Part shown: piece after piece, positions 18,392-26,513 of the stretch | Layout: every line of letters begins with the position of its first letter | How positions within the stretch are numbered: the stretch's first letter is position 1 | NCBI RefSeq assembly: GCF_004006535.1 | Contig: NZ_RLIH01000003.1 | Coordinates: 124,001 to 188,000 of the forward strand | DNA: 64,000 bases | Reading direction: 5' to 3' | DNA from: Anaerosphaera multitolerans | Lineage (GTDB): Bacteria > Bacillota > Clostridia > Tissierellales > Peptoniphilaceae | Notes under the pieces: model-generated | Told to the model about the DNA's origin: nothing | The model's database searches: none | What the model saw: only the letters and a program-made list of their open reading frames with translations | Made by a program: the position numbers and the translations under genes

Positions 18392-19380
18392 TAATTGTCC
18401 TCCTTAAATACTTTTTCTATCTTATCAATTATATTATTTCCAATAGCATCTATTGCCACTTTAGTTGCATTTTTAATAGCTTTTGAGTTGGAATTTCCAT
18501 GTGCTTTTATTACAACTTCATTAAGCCCCAATAAAAGTGCCCCTCCAACTTCATTTGCATCAAGTCCCTTTGAAGCATTGTTTAAAAGCTTACTTATATT
18601 TAACTTTATCTCATCATCTATATCTGAATTTTTTATAAATTCACTGAAGTACTTAACAACAAAGTAGGCTACACCTTCAGTATTCTTTAATATGACATTT
18701 CCTACAAATCCATCACATATAACTAAATCACAATCGCTTAATGTAACGTCTCTAGCTTCAATATTACCCATAAAATTAAGTTCTGATTTTTCAAGGAGTT
18801 CATAGGTTTCTTTAACTAAAGAATTACCCTTGCCTTTTTCACTGCCAATATTTAAAAGTCCAATTTTCGGATTTCCCACTTTAAAGATTTCTTCTAAATA
18901 GACTTTGCCCATTTTCGCAAATTGAAGTAACATCTCAGAAGTGCAATCTACATTTGCTCCTGAATCAATTACCATGGTCTTTCCTTTTAATCCAGGTAAT
19001 GACGTAGGTAAAACCGCTCTTTTTATATTTTTAATTCTACCAATTATAAATAAGCCTCCTGCCAAAAGAGCGCCTGTGCTTCCGGCAGATATAAAAGCAT
19101 CATATTCTTTAGCTTTTAAAGCACTTAACCCCATTACTGTTGAAGAATTCTTCTTTTTTCTTAAAGCAAAAGCAGGTTCTTCATTATTTTCAATTTTTTC
19201 TTGAGCATCTATTATTTCAAGACCACCTTTAAAATCAAGTTCTAAAGCAGTTCTTTCAATTTCTTCTTTTTTACCGACAAAAGCTATTTCAATGCCGTGC
19301 TCTTCTCTTGCGTCAAAGGCACCCTTCATAATTTCCAAAGGTGCATTATCTCCGCCAGACGTATCAAATAATATCTTCAT
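18391..19380 (-). CDS. plsX: Phosphate acyltransferase PlsX
   Basis: PlsX turns acyl-ACP into acyl-phosphate, the first step of PlsX/PlsY phospholipid synthesis in Gram-positives. The 329-residue protein begins ILFDTSGGDNAP, followed by the family stretches SAGSTGALLAGG and VCDGFVGNVILK. It heads the operon plsX-acpP-rnc-radical SAM-smc-ftsY-alr. A GGGGGC ribosome site and a good sigma-A promoter lie upstream. No FapR-type operator was seen in the leader. Confidence 0.97.
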   Translation of the reverse strand: MKILFDTSGGDNAPLEIMKGAFDAREEHGIEIAFVGKKEEIERTALELDFKGGLEIIDAQEKIENNEEPAFALRKKKNSSTVMGLSALKAKEYDAFISAGSTGALLAGGLFIIGRIKNIKRAVLPTSLPGLKGKTMVIDSGANVDCTSEMLLQFAKMGKVYLEEIFKVGNPKIGLLNIGSEKGKGNSLVKETYELLEKSELNFMGNIEARDVTLSDCDLVICDGFVGNVILKNTEGVAYFVVKYFSEFIKNSDIDDEIKLNISKLLNNASKGLDANEVGGALLLGLNEVVIKAHGNSNSKAIKNATKVAIDAIGNNIIDKIEKVFKEDN

Positions 19381-19405
19381 TAAGAAGCCCCCTTTATCTT
19401 AAATA

Positions 19406-19434
19406 AATATATAGTATATCTTTAAAAAAATCAA
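19406..19434 (-). promoter_or_regulatory. Promoter of the plsX-acpP-rnc-smc-ftsY-alr operon
   Basis: TTGATT (19429-19434), a 17-base spacer and TATATT (19406-19411), 26 bases before the plsX ATG. It lies between that start and the tRNA-His terminator. Confidence 0.6.
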
Positions 19435-19452
19435 TAAATAAGTTGTTTTCTA

Positions 19453-19489
19453 CAAACAAAAAAGTAGTTAAGAAACCTCAACTACTTTT
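19453..19489 (-). terminator. Intrinsic terminator of tRNA-His
   Basis: On the minus strand AAAAGTAGTT pairs with AACTACTTTT (19480-19489 with 19460-19469), followed by more T. It is about 11 bases past the CCA end of the tRNA. Confidence 0.85.
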
Positions 19490-19499
19490 AAAATCATTA

Positions 19500-19577
19500 T
19501 GGGGTGGATAGTGGGATTCGAACCCACGACCTCAAGAGCCACAATCTTGCGCCCTAACCAACTAGGCCATACCCACC
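19500..19577 (-). tRNA. tRNA-His (anticodon GTG), CCA encoded
   Basis: A full cloverleaf is present: acceptor GTGGGTA / TATCCAC, D arm GGCC...GGTTAGGGC, anticodon stem CAAGA/TCTTG with loop TTGTGGC (anticodon GTG), T arm GTGGG-TTCGAAT-CCCAC. An extra 5' G (G-1, base 19577) faces the discriminator C73, the histidine identity pair. CCA is genome-encoded. It has its own promoter and terminator, so it is a single-gene unit. Confidence 0.97.
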
Positions 19578-19598
19578 ATGCAATAAAACATTGTATTA

Positions 19599-19627
19599 AT
19601 AATAACAGAATCTTTGTAAAATGTCAA
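19599..19627 (-). promoter_or_regulatory. Promoter of tRNA-His
   Basis: A consensus -35 TTGACA (19622-19627), a 17-base spacer and TATTAT (19599-19604), predicting a start about 15 bases before the mature tRNA 5' end. Confidence 0.85.
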
Positions 19628-19642
19628 TGTCCTATTTTATTT

Positions 19643-20365
19643 TCAAACCACTCTATCATATATAACACTTGTTTTATCTTCCGTAAGTCCCTTTCCTATA
19701 AAGCCCTGTGAAATTAATTCACGTTGTTTCTCAATATCTAATCTGTTAACTTCTAAATTAATGTTTTCCATTTTAAGGTTGGATTTTTCATCTAAATAAT
19801 TAATATATCTCCAATATCCTTGCGGTTCCTTTTCATCGGGGTACTTTTTTTCCAAACCTCTAATTTTTAAACCGCCCCTTAGTGCATTTTCAATGCTGAA
19901 TAAATTATAGGGTGAAATTGTAGATATATATTTATAATAATTTTTTTCATTCATTAATTTTCTTAATACTTCAAAAGTTCTATATTGAAGTTTGTTTCCT
20001 GTGTAGTTTCTATCAACTAAAATGGATTTTAAATATATAATACCTTTTCTTTCCTCCAAAGGTAAATTTATATCGTCCATTAAATCTGAATTATAACAGT
20101 CTAAAAACACTATATACCTTTGAGCTACAAGATTTTCATCTTCATCAAACAACCCTAAAATCTCGCCGCCCTTGTAATAAGGCTTAAAGGTATCTTCCTT
20201 AGATTGAAGTAAAAAGGTTTCTTTGTTTTCCAGTAAACTATAACTTTTTAAAATAAACTCATATACTAAATCAAGTTCACTGTCTTTTATCCATCTTAAC
20301 TTTAATTGCTTCTTTACTTTAATGCCCTCTTCAAGCTTATAAGCCTCCATATAGCCTAAAGTCAT
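19643..20365 (-). CDS. GNAT-like acetyltransferase family protein
   Basis: The 240-residue protein looks like a GNAT N-acetyltransferase. The core strand-turn SILVDRNYTGNKLQYRTFEVL (about 112-132) resembles the acetyl-CoA pyrophosphate loop in its GNKLQ part, and the flanking beta strands LGLFDEDENLVAQRYIVF and YKYISTISPYN fit the fold. The substrate is unknown. The ATG at 20365 has GGAGGAACTT upstream and starts 12 bases after the rph-rdgB stop, so it is probably co-transcribed. The C-terminal 40 residues (ISQGFIGKG...) match no domain I know. Confidence 0.65.
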   Translation of the reverse strand: MTLGYMEAYKLEEGIKVKKQLKLRWIKDSELDLVYEFILKSYSLLENKETFLLQSKEDTFKPYYKGGEILGLFDEDENLVAQRYIVFLDCYNSDLMDDINLPLEERKGIIYLKSILVDRNYTGNKLQYRTFEVLRKLMNEKNYYKYISTISPYNLFSIENALRGGLKIRGLEKKYPDEKEPQGYWRYINYLDEKSNLKMENINLEVNRLDIEKQRELISQGFIGKGLTEDKTSVIYDRVV

Positions 20366-20377
20366 AAGTTCCTCCAG

Positions 20378-21685
20378 TTAGTTATTGCCATACTTATTAA
20401 TTAAAAATTCTTTTAGCTTGTCAACAGCTCTTTTCCTATGGCTTATTTTATTTTTTTCTTCAAAACTCATTTCTCCAAAGGTCTTATCATAGCCTTTTGG
20501 AATAAAGATACAGTCATAGCCGAAACTCTTATCTCCCCGTTCCTCTTTTGAAATTTCTCCGTCACATATTCCCTCAAATATATTTTCTACTCCAAATTCA
20601 TCTATATAGACTATAACTGTTTTAAAATAGGCACTTCTATTATTTACTCTATCTAATTTTTCTAATAGCAACTCTCTGTTTTTCTTGTCGTCATGTTCTC
20701 CTGCATATCTGGCTGAGTGAACTCCGGGTTCGCCTTTTAAAGCTTCTACAAATAAACCTGTATCATCTGCAAGAACACCAAAATCTGTCCTTTCTTTTAT
20801 GGCTAAAACTTTTAATCTCGCATTTCCTTCTAAAGTATCTAAATTTTCATCTACTTCCACACCAAAAATACCTGCCTGACTTTTAGATAGAACTTTTAAG
20901 GGAATATCAGATAAAATCTCCTTAATTTCATCAACTTTATGTTTATTGTCTGTAGATAGAATAATAATATCTTCAGTTTGAAATATTTTTTTCTGACTTT
21001 TAAAAATTTCCTCAATTCCTACTTCTGCTAGATCTAAAAGTTCATTTAAATCTTTTCTGGAATATAATTTTCCTTCAGCTGTACCTTGAATTTCCACAAT
21101 TTCTTTTTTAGAGTTCATTACTACATTTAAATCCACATCAGCCATAAAATCTTCTGAAAAATCTAAATCAAGTAACTTTTCTCCTTTTACAATTCCCACA
21201 CTTATAGCTGCAATATCATTTATTATTGGATTCTTTTCAATTTTATTAGCCTTTAATTCTCTTTCAACTGCCAATTTTAAGGCTATAAATGCACCATTTA
21301 TACTGGCGGTCCTCGTTCCTCCATCTGCTGAAATTACATCGCAATCTATCCAAATGGTCCTTTCACCTAAAAGTTTTAAATTTATAGCAGCCCTTAAACT
21401 TCTACCTATTAATCTTTGAATTTCTTGACTTCTTCCATCAATTTTCCCCTTTGAAATATCTCTAACTTTTCTATTTTTAGTTGAACTTGGCAACATTGAA
21501 TACTCACAGGAAAGCCATCCGCTATTAGTTCCTTTTAAGAAAAACGGAACCTTGTCTTCAATCATAGCTGTACATATTACCTTTGTATTTCCACATTCAA
21601 TTAGAACAGATCCATTGGGATTTGGCGTATAATCAATTTGAACTTCAATTTCTCTAATTTCATTTTCTTTTCTGTTTTTTCTCAT
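20378..21685 (-). CDS. rph-rdgB: Fused RNase PH and XTP/dITP pyrophosphatase (Rph-RdgB)
   Basis: One 435-residue frame joins two usually separate enzymes. Residues 1 to about 240 are ribonuclease PH, a phosphate-dependent 3'-5' exonuclease that trims tRNA ends, with KIDGRSQEIQRLIGRSLRA and SADGGTRTASINGAF. Residues about 245-435 are a RdgB/HAM1 pyrophosphatase that hydrolyses XTP and dITP, with STDNKHKVDEIKEIL, GVLADDTGLFVEAL and SFGYDCIFIP...HRKRA. The two genes are neighbours in many Bacillota, so the fusion is an easy step; I saw no frame break. A terminator precedes it by about 15 bases, leaving no room for a promoter between. Start ATG has a weak GGAG site. Confidence 0.95.
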   Translation of the reverse strand: MRKNRKENEIREIEVQIDYTPNPNGSVLIECGNTKVICTAMIEDKVPFFLKGTNSGWLSCEYSMLPSSTKNRKVRDISKGKIDGRSQEIQRLIGRSLRAAINLKLLGERTIWIDCDVISADGGTRTASINGAFIALKLAVERELKANKIEKNPIINDIAAISVGIVKGEKLLDLDFSEDFMADVDLNVVMNSKKEIVEIQGTAEGKLYSRKDLNELLDLAEVGIEEIFKSQKKIFQTEDIIILSTDNKHKVDEIKEILSDIPLKVLSKSQAGIFGVEVDENLDTLEGNARLKVLAIKERTDFGVLADDTGLFVEALKGEPGVHSARYAGEHDDKKNRELLLEKLDRVNNRSAYFKTVIVYIDEFGVENIFEGICDGEISKEERGDKSFGYDCIFIPKGYDKTFGEMSFEEKNKISHRKRAVDKLKEFLINKYGNN

Positions 21686-21700
21686 ATAATCTCCAACTAT

Positions 21701-21724
21701 AAAGAAAAGAGGCCTAGCCCCTTT
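21701..21724 (-). terminator. Terminator-like hairpin after the amidase gene
   Basis: On the minus strand AAAGGGGC-TAG-GCCTCTTT forms a 7- to 8-bp stem with one G-U pair, followed by TCTTT. The amidase stop (21723-21725) is at its base. The T-run is weak, so readthrough into rph-rdgB is plausible. Confidence 0.6.
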
Positions 21725-23018
21725 AATTTATTATCACATAATTATCTATATAATTTACTAAGCCATTATACAGTCCATTAACTAATTTTTCAATAAAATT
21801 ATCATTTTTTATTGATTTTAAATCTTCTTCATTTGAAATAAATCCCAGTTCCGCTAAAGCAGAGACATTTTTTGTCTTGCTCAATACCACTAAATCAGAC
21901 CTATTTTTAACACCTCTACTGTTTAAACCAGTCTCTTTTGTCAATGATTTTAATAATTCATTTGCCAGTGTTTTTTGTTTAACCGTCTTTATTAATACGT
22001 CATCTTCAGAAGCATAAAGTACCTCAATACCCTTTGCATCTTCAATTTCAGAACTATTAAAGTGAATAGATAAAAATATTTCCGCATCACTATTGTTAGA
22101 CTCGCTAGCTCTATCAAGAAGTTTTACATACTCATCAGAAGTTCTAGTTAAAGTTACATTGTATCCGTTAGCTTTTAATTTATCATATAGCTCCTTAGAA
22201 ACTTTTAAATTCAACTCTTTTTCATAAGTTCCGTCTAATGCTGTCGCACCATTATCCTTTCCACCGTGTCCCGGATCTATAACTATATTTAATGGTCCTT
22301 CAGCAGTTATTTTATCAGTTACTTCAACGGTTCTCTTCTCTTCTTCAATTGTTACGTCTAAACCTGCAGCGGTGTAGACGTCATCTTTATCTCTTTTTCC
22401 AATATTTTCAGCTTCTTCTTTTTCAAAATTGGAAAAGTAGGAATTATTATCAGTTGAAATAGATTCTGTCTTTACGGTTTCCTCCATATCTTTCTCAATT
22501 TTTAAATCCTCTTCTTTCTCCAAGGATTTTCCCTCTTCAGTAATAATGCTAGCCAAGTTCGATTTGGATTCCCATAAAACCTCATATCCAAAGGCTTCGG
22601 ATATAAATCTCAAAGGTACCATTGTCTTTGTTTCACTATTTGGAAGAGTATAGGATACAAATTTAGGTATTGAATTATCATCTATTTTAGATTTAGTACC
22701 GTCAACATAGATAATGTTGCTATCTATTTTTAATTTAATTTCTTTTTCATCTAATTTAATAGTTGCACTTTTAACTTTATTGTCCCAGTCAACTGTGGCT
22801 CCTAAACTTTCACTTATTTCTCTAATAGGTACAAATGTCCTTCCATTTACTACATAAGGAGCAAAATCACTTATTAAAGGTTCATTGTCTATACTTACTT
22901 TCACCATATTAACAGTAGTATTTTTCCCATCTAATTTCACATTAAAGGACGAATTTGCCTCTACAACACCGTTAAGAAGAAAGAACAGTGTCATAAATAT
23001 AAATAAGAATTTTTTCAT
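21723..23018 (-). CDS. Secreted N-acetylmuramoyl-L-alanine amidase with copper-amine-oxidase-N domains
   Basis: The 431-residue exported protein cuts the bond between MurNAc and the stem peptide. It has a signal peptide at 1 to about 22 (MKKFLFIFMTLFFLLNG), two copper-amine-oxidase-N-like wall domains (about 30-165, with RTFVPIREISESLGA and TMVPLRFISEAFG), an acidic linker, and a C-terminal Amidase_3 zinc domain. Zinc and catalytic residues appear in DPGHGGKDNGA, the KEL Glu, SIHFNSS and LAELGFIS. The ATG at 23018 follows AAGGAGG; an eight-codon longer start lacks a site. It is the last gene of the topA/pilus operon. Confidence 0.93.
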   Translation of the reverse strand: MKKFLFIFMTLFFLLNGVVEANSSFNVKLDGKNTTVNMVKVSIDNEPLISDFAPYVVNGRTFVPIREISESLGATVDWDNKVKSATIKLDEKEIKLKIDSNIIYVDGTKSKIDDNSIPKFVSYTLPNSETKTMVPLRFISEAFGYEVLWESKSNLASIITEEGKSLEKEEDLKIEKDMEETVKTESISTDNNSYFSNFEKEEAENIGKRDKDDVYTAAGLDVTIEEEKRTVEVTDKITAEGPLNIVIDPGHGGKDNGATALDGTYEKELNLKVSKELYDKLKANGYNVTLTRTSDEYVKLLDRASESNNSDAEIFLSIHFNSSEIEDAKGIEVLYASEDDVLIKTVKQKTLANELLKSLTKETGLNSRGVKNRSDLVVLSKTKNVSALAELGFISNEEDLKSIKNDNFIEKLVNGLYNGLVNYIDNYVIIN

Positions 23019-23056
23019 AACTTCCTCCTTGAAGTAAATCATAATGCAGAGTTAAA

Positions 23057-24040
23057 TTATACGACTTTATACAATTCATCAACAGTAGTATTTGTAATTT
23101 CCTCCAAGGCGCCATCTTTTACAAAAAAGCCGCTACCCTCTTTTATTTCACCTATTTTCGTTATTTCAATACCTTCCAAAGCACTTTTTTTCCTAAATTC
23201 CTCATAATCATTTTTATTTAATATAAACACCATACTACCACTTGAAATCAATCTATATACATCTAATCCGTAAAAATCAGCAATTTTTCCAGTTACCTTT
23301 TTTATAGGTACTAATTCCTTATCCACTATAATTTTCTTATTTACAACCTGTGCACTTTCCCAAAGAGCACCATACAATCCACCTTCGGTAATATCATGCA
23401 TATATTTAACATTGTACTTTTTGGCAATTTGTGCTTCCTTTACCACAGATAACATATTAGAAAAATTATTTACTTCACTTTTCTCCTCTAAAGAAAGAAC
23501 TCCTTCCAACTCATTCATTTTCTCTTTATAGATAATGGAAGATCCCTCTATTCCAATAGATTTAGAAATGGCAACTATATCATCGTCATTAATATCCTTG
23601 ATTTTAGGCAGTTCATTTTCGCTTACTCTTCCTATTACTGTAGTAGTAACTACTATTCTATTAACAGCATCAGTAATTTCTGTATGGCCACCAACAATAT
23701 CCAAGTTTAACCTGTCACATTCTTCTTCCGCATCTCTCATAATCTCATCTAATTCATCTAAAGTTGCAGTGGGCGGCAACAAAATACTCATAAGCATTGC
23801 CACCGGCTCTGCACCTCCACATACCACATCATTACAGGATATATTTACAGAAAGCTTTCCCAAATCCTTAGTTGAACCAGTAATTGGATCTATGGAAATT
23901 ACAACTAAATCATCATCTAAATCTAAAACAGCCGTATCTATTCCTATTTCAGAACTTACTAATACTTCTTTTCTCTTATTTATAATATTTTTAAAAACGT
24001 GATTTCTCAATTCCTCATTTGATATCTTTCCTATCTTCAA
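23057..24040 (-). CDS. AIR synthase/HypE-like protein, function unknown
   Basis: The 327-residue protein has the two-domain AIR synthase fold shared by PurM, ThiL, SelD and HypE: an N-terminal ATP-binding half (IGIDTAVLDL, IDPITGSTKDLGKL, NDVVCGGAEPVAML) and a C-terminal half (MHDITEGGLYGALWE). It is shorter than PurM and lacks the C-terminal cysteine of HypE, and no hydrogenase maturation genes are near, so the true substrate is unknown. The start is TTG at 24040, overlapping the pilMN stop by 4 bases (TTGA) with AGGAG seven bases upstream, so it is coupled to the pilus genes. Such proteins are common in clostridia without a known role. Confidence 0.8.
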   Translation of the reverse strand: MKIGKISNEELRNHVFKNIINKRKEVLVSSEIGIDTAVLDLDDDLVVISIDPITGSTKDLGKLSVNISCNDVVCGGAEPVAMLMSILLPPTATLDELDEIMRDAEEECDRLNLDIVGGHTEITDAVNRIVVTTTVIGRVSENELPKIKDINDDDIVAISKSIGIEGSSIIYKEKMNELEGVLSLEEKSEVNNFSNMLSVVKEAQIAKKYNVKYMHDITEGGLYGALWESAQVVNKKIIVDKELVPIKKVTGKIADFYGLDVYRLISSGSMVFILNKNDYEEFRKKSALEGIEITKIGEIKEGSGFFVKDGALEEITNTTVDELYKVV

Positions 24041-25428
24041 CTCTTAGCTCCTAACTCAATTAAAATTTTAAAGTTTATAATTCCGTCTATTGAATTATTT
24101 TCTATTATTTTACTTTTATAGTTAATTTCTTCTAATATTTTATTTACTACTTCCAAGTCTTTTGATAATCCCATAATATATAGGTTAGGATTTTCAAATA
24201 TATAGTCGGTAAACAAAACATTTTCATTTACTTTAGACTCCATATCTAAAAAAATCTTTTCAAACATTTTTAAGTTATTAGAAATTTCCGTAAGTCGTCT
24301 TTCTTTTTCCAAGTTCAACTTTATCTTATTATTATCCTCAATAATCCTATTAAAATCAAGTTCTTTAATCTTTAAATCAATATTAATTTCTTCAGACTTA
24401 AGACTTTCAAATTCATCTTTTCCCATATTAACTTTATAATTTAAATCCTTATAAACTAGAAAATTAAAAATTAAAAAGGCTAGGACTACAAATAAAATTT
24501 TATAATCTACTTTATTTTTATTTGATTTTTTAGTTTCAAAAAAATTTAAATCTTTATTTAATTTTAAAGTTTCATAATCCATATTAAAATATAATTCTCT
24601 GTTGTCAAAGTTTCTTTGCAAATCCTCTTTAATTTTATCTGTTATAAGATTTCCTTCAAATAAAATTGAACCTTCTGCTAAATCTCTTTCTACAATAGAA
24701 AATCTTTCCATTCTATTTAGAATTTCAAACTTTTTAAATTTCTCTTTAATTTCTGAACTTGTATTATCATATTTCCCATCTAATATATTTAAAGCGTTGT
24801 AGTATTCTAAATTATGATTGTTTAAAAAACTTAAATAATCATTTAAAAAATAATTTTTTATTTTAAAACTGTTTTCTTTTTGATTTAAAATGGAAAGAGT
24901 ATTAAAACTAAATAATACAATATTTTCACATTTCATATTTTCCGCTAAGACTGAATTTAAATAGTATAGACCGGAAATTTTCAAATTTAAGTTTTTAAAT
25001 ATGCTAAGATACTCTTCAATTAATAATTTAGGTACTAAAAATACATTTATATTATAATTTTCTCCATTATAGAACTTGTTAAATCTAATATAAAAATTAT
25101 CATAATTTTCAGACAATGATATTCTCAACTGATATTCAACGGCGCTTTCTATTTCCCTTTCCTGTAATTTAGGCAAGTTAATATTTAGTGTTAAAATTTT
25201 TGAACTGTTAAAGAAAACTACAATATCAGTTTTCAATGAAATTTCCTCAACCTTTAAAAATTTTTTTAATAAATAAAATATATGATGGTAATCCTTTATT
25301 TCACCATCTGTAATTATATTTTTAGGAATATTAAATTCTCTTACTTCTTCTCCTCTTATAAATTTTATAACGTAATCATCTAAAATTAAAAATATTTCCT
25401 TTTTTGATTTTAATTTTTTTATTTTCAC
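24037..25428 (-). CDS. GspL-like fused PilM-PilN type IV pilus assembly protein
   Basis: The 463-residue protein looks like a cytoplasmic PilM domain joined to a membrane PilN. Residues 1 to about 290 are a degenerate actin-like PilM part, whose phosphate motif is only LDDYVIKF, so it may not bind ATP. A single transmembrane helix lies at about 309-327 (YKILFVVLAFLIFNFLVY). A coiled coil follows (about 333-395) and then a C-terminal PilN/GspL-type ferredoxin-like domain (VLFTDYIFENPNLYIMGLS). This topology equals that of GspL in type II secretion. The start is GTG overlapping the pilD stop (GTGA), with AAGGAG upstream. Assignment rests on layout and motifs; overall similarity is faint. Confidence 0.75.
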   Translation of the reverse strand: MKIKKLKSKKEIFLILDDYVIKFIRGEEVREFNIPKNIITDGEIKDYHHIFYLLKKFLKVEEISLKTDIVVFFNSSKILTLNINLPKLQEREIESAVEYQLRISLSENYDNFYIRFNKFYNGENYNINVFLVPKLLIEEYLSIFKNLNLKISGLYYLNSVLAENMKCENIVLFSFNTLSILNQKENSFKIKNYFLNDYLSFLNNHNLEYYNALNILDGKYDNTSSEIKEKFKKFEILNRMERFSIVERDLAEGSILFEGNLITDKIKEDLQRNFDNRELYFNMDYETLKLNKDLNFFETKKSNKNKVDYKILFVVLAFLIFNFLVYKDLNYKVNMGKDEFESLKSEEINIDLKIKELDFNRIIEDNNKIKLNLEKERRLTEISNNLKMFEKIFLDMESKVNENVLFTDYIFENPNLYIMGLSKDLEVVNKILEEINYKSKIIENNSIDGIINFKILIELGAKS

Positions 25429-26129
25429 AATATCTCCTTAATTATCCCAATTACTATGTATGGTGCAAAGGCAATTGCATCTTCTTTCTTTTTTCTTTTT
25501 AAAATCAGTAAGATTATAGCCACTAAAGCAGCAATTATGAAACTATTTCTAAATAAGATAAAGCCTTCATATAAATTATTTGTAAAAAAACCAGATATTG
25601 CACCAAGATAAATATCTCCCTCTCCAATACCTCCACTAATAAAATATATTAATAAAAAAATTACCAGTAACATTACCATTGGATACAATCCCTTAAAAAC
25701 ATTTTGATTTTTCATATATTTATAAATAACTTCCGAAATTAACAGCAAAACTAAATCAAAGGTGTAAATATATTGTATTTTTAAGTCAGTAAAAGCTATT
25801 GTCAAAAGTATGGTTATTTGAATTGCTCTAAGAAAAAACTCTATAGATAAGCCCTTATTTATAAATACAATTAAAAATAAGGATCCCATAGTGATTTCAT
25901 AAAATAAATTATAAATCGGAATTTTTTCTTTACAATTATGACACTTACCCCTTAGAAATATATATGAGAAAATAGGAATATTATAATATATTGGTATGTA
26001 ACTCTTACAATTTACACAATAAGATCTTCCCAATAAAAATTCTATTAATCTACCTCTTCTTTCTATAAAGGCTCCCATCAAGGAGCCTATTATCGAACCA
26101 AAGTAAAACACTGAAAAACCAATTAACAT
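25425..26129 (-). CDS. pilD: Prepilin peptidase (PilD family)
   Basis: PilD removes the leader of the prepilin and methylates the new N-terminus. The 234-residue polytopic membrane protein has the N-terminal double CxxC zinc-binding motif (YCVNCKSYIPIYYNIP and CHNCKEKIP, about 36-75) and the aspartyl protease pair FTDL (about residue 113) and GEGD (about 170). Start: I prefer ATG 26129, one base after the prepilin stop, with GAAGG inside the prepilin end; an ATG at 26162 has a much weaker site. Overlaps on both sides show tight coupling. Confidence 0.92.
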   Translation of the reverse strand: MLIGFSVFYFGSIIGSLMGAFIERRGRLIEFLLGRSYCVNCKSYIPIYYNIPIFSYIFLRGKCHNCKEKIPIYNLFYEITMGSLFLIVFINKGLSIEFFLRAIQITILLTIAFTDLKIQYIYTFDLVLLLISEVIYKYMKNQNVFKGLYPMVMLLVIFLLIYFISGGIGEGDIYLGAISGFFTNNLYEGFILFRNSFIIAALVAIILLILKRKKKEDAIAFAPYIVIGIIKEIL

Positions 26130-26130
26130 T

Positions 26131-26505
26131 TTATTTTTGACCTTCAACAAGTTTAATTTCATTTCCTACAACTTCTACAATTCCCGGTGTAACTTTTATA
26201 TTTCCTGATGTATCCACTGACACTTCAAAGTTTTCTCCCATACTTTTAGCCGGTTTCGGAAACTCATTGTCAAAATAATCTTTTAAATCTGCCATACTTA
26301 TTGCCGTTATTTTTTCCCTTTGTTTATCTGTCATATACATTATGGCTGCATTTTTAACTTCTCTTACATTTACATTATGGGCAGTAGCTTGAGCTGATAA
26401 ATTTGATTTACCAAATCTTGGTATTGCAATAGCTACTAAAATTGCAAGGATTGCAATAACAATTACTAATTCAATTAAAGTAAAGCCTTTATTTTTCCTT
26501 TTCAT
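26131..26505 (-). CDS. Type IV prepilin
   Basis: The 124-residue protein is a class III-leader type IV pilin. The short basic leader MKRKNKG is cut before FTLIELVIVIAILAILVA, with Glu at position +5 and a hydrophobic helix. The remainder is a small globular head with no cysteines. The ATG at 26505 has GAGGTG eight bases upstream; an ATG at 26517 reads through that site. It is the only pilin in the cluster, so it may be the major pilin; minor pilins must be elsewhere, if present. Confidence 0.93.
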   Translation of the reverse strand: MKRKNKGFTLIELVIVIAILAILVAIAIPRFGKSNLSAQATAHNVNVREVKNAAIMYMTDKQREKITAISMADLKDYFDNEFPKPAKSMGENFEVSVDTSGNIKVTPGIVEVVGNEIKLVEGQK

Positions 26506-26513
26506 TTTACACC

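Noticed and set aside
19381-19460. FapR operator before plsX
   Set aside because: No TTAGTACCTG-type palindrome is present in the leader.
19499-19711. 70-codon open frame over the tRNA-His region
   Set aside because: It runs through the tRNA and its promoter; no coding evidence.
23019-23075. Separate promoter for the amidase gene
   Set aside because: A TATAAT-like box overlaps the preceding stop, but the nearest TTGATG is only 15 bases away; the match is too weak to call.
23535-24002. 155-codon open frame on the plus strand
   Set aside because: Antisense to the AIR-synthase-like gene; no start signal and no recognisable protein features.
23057-24040. hypE annotation for the AIR-like gene
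   Set aside because: The C-terminal cysteine needed for thiocyanate transfer is missing and no hydrogenase genes are nearby.
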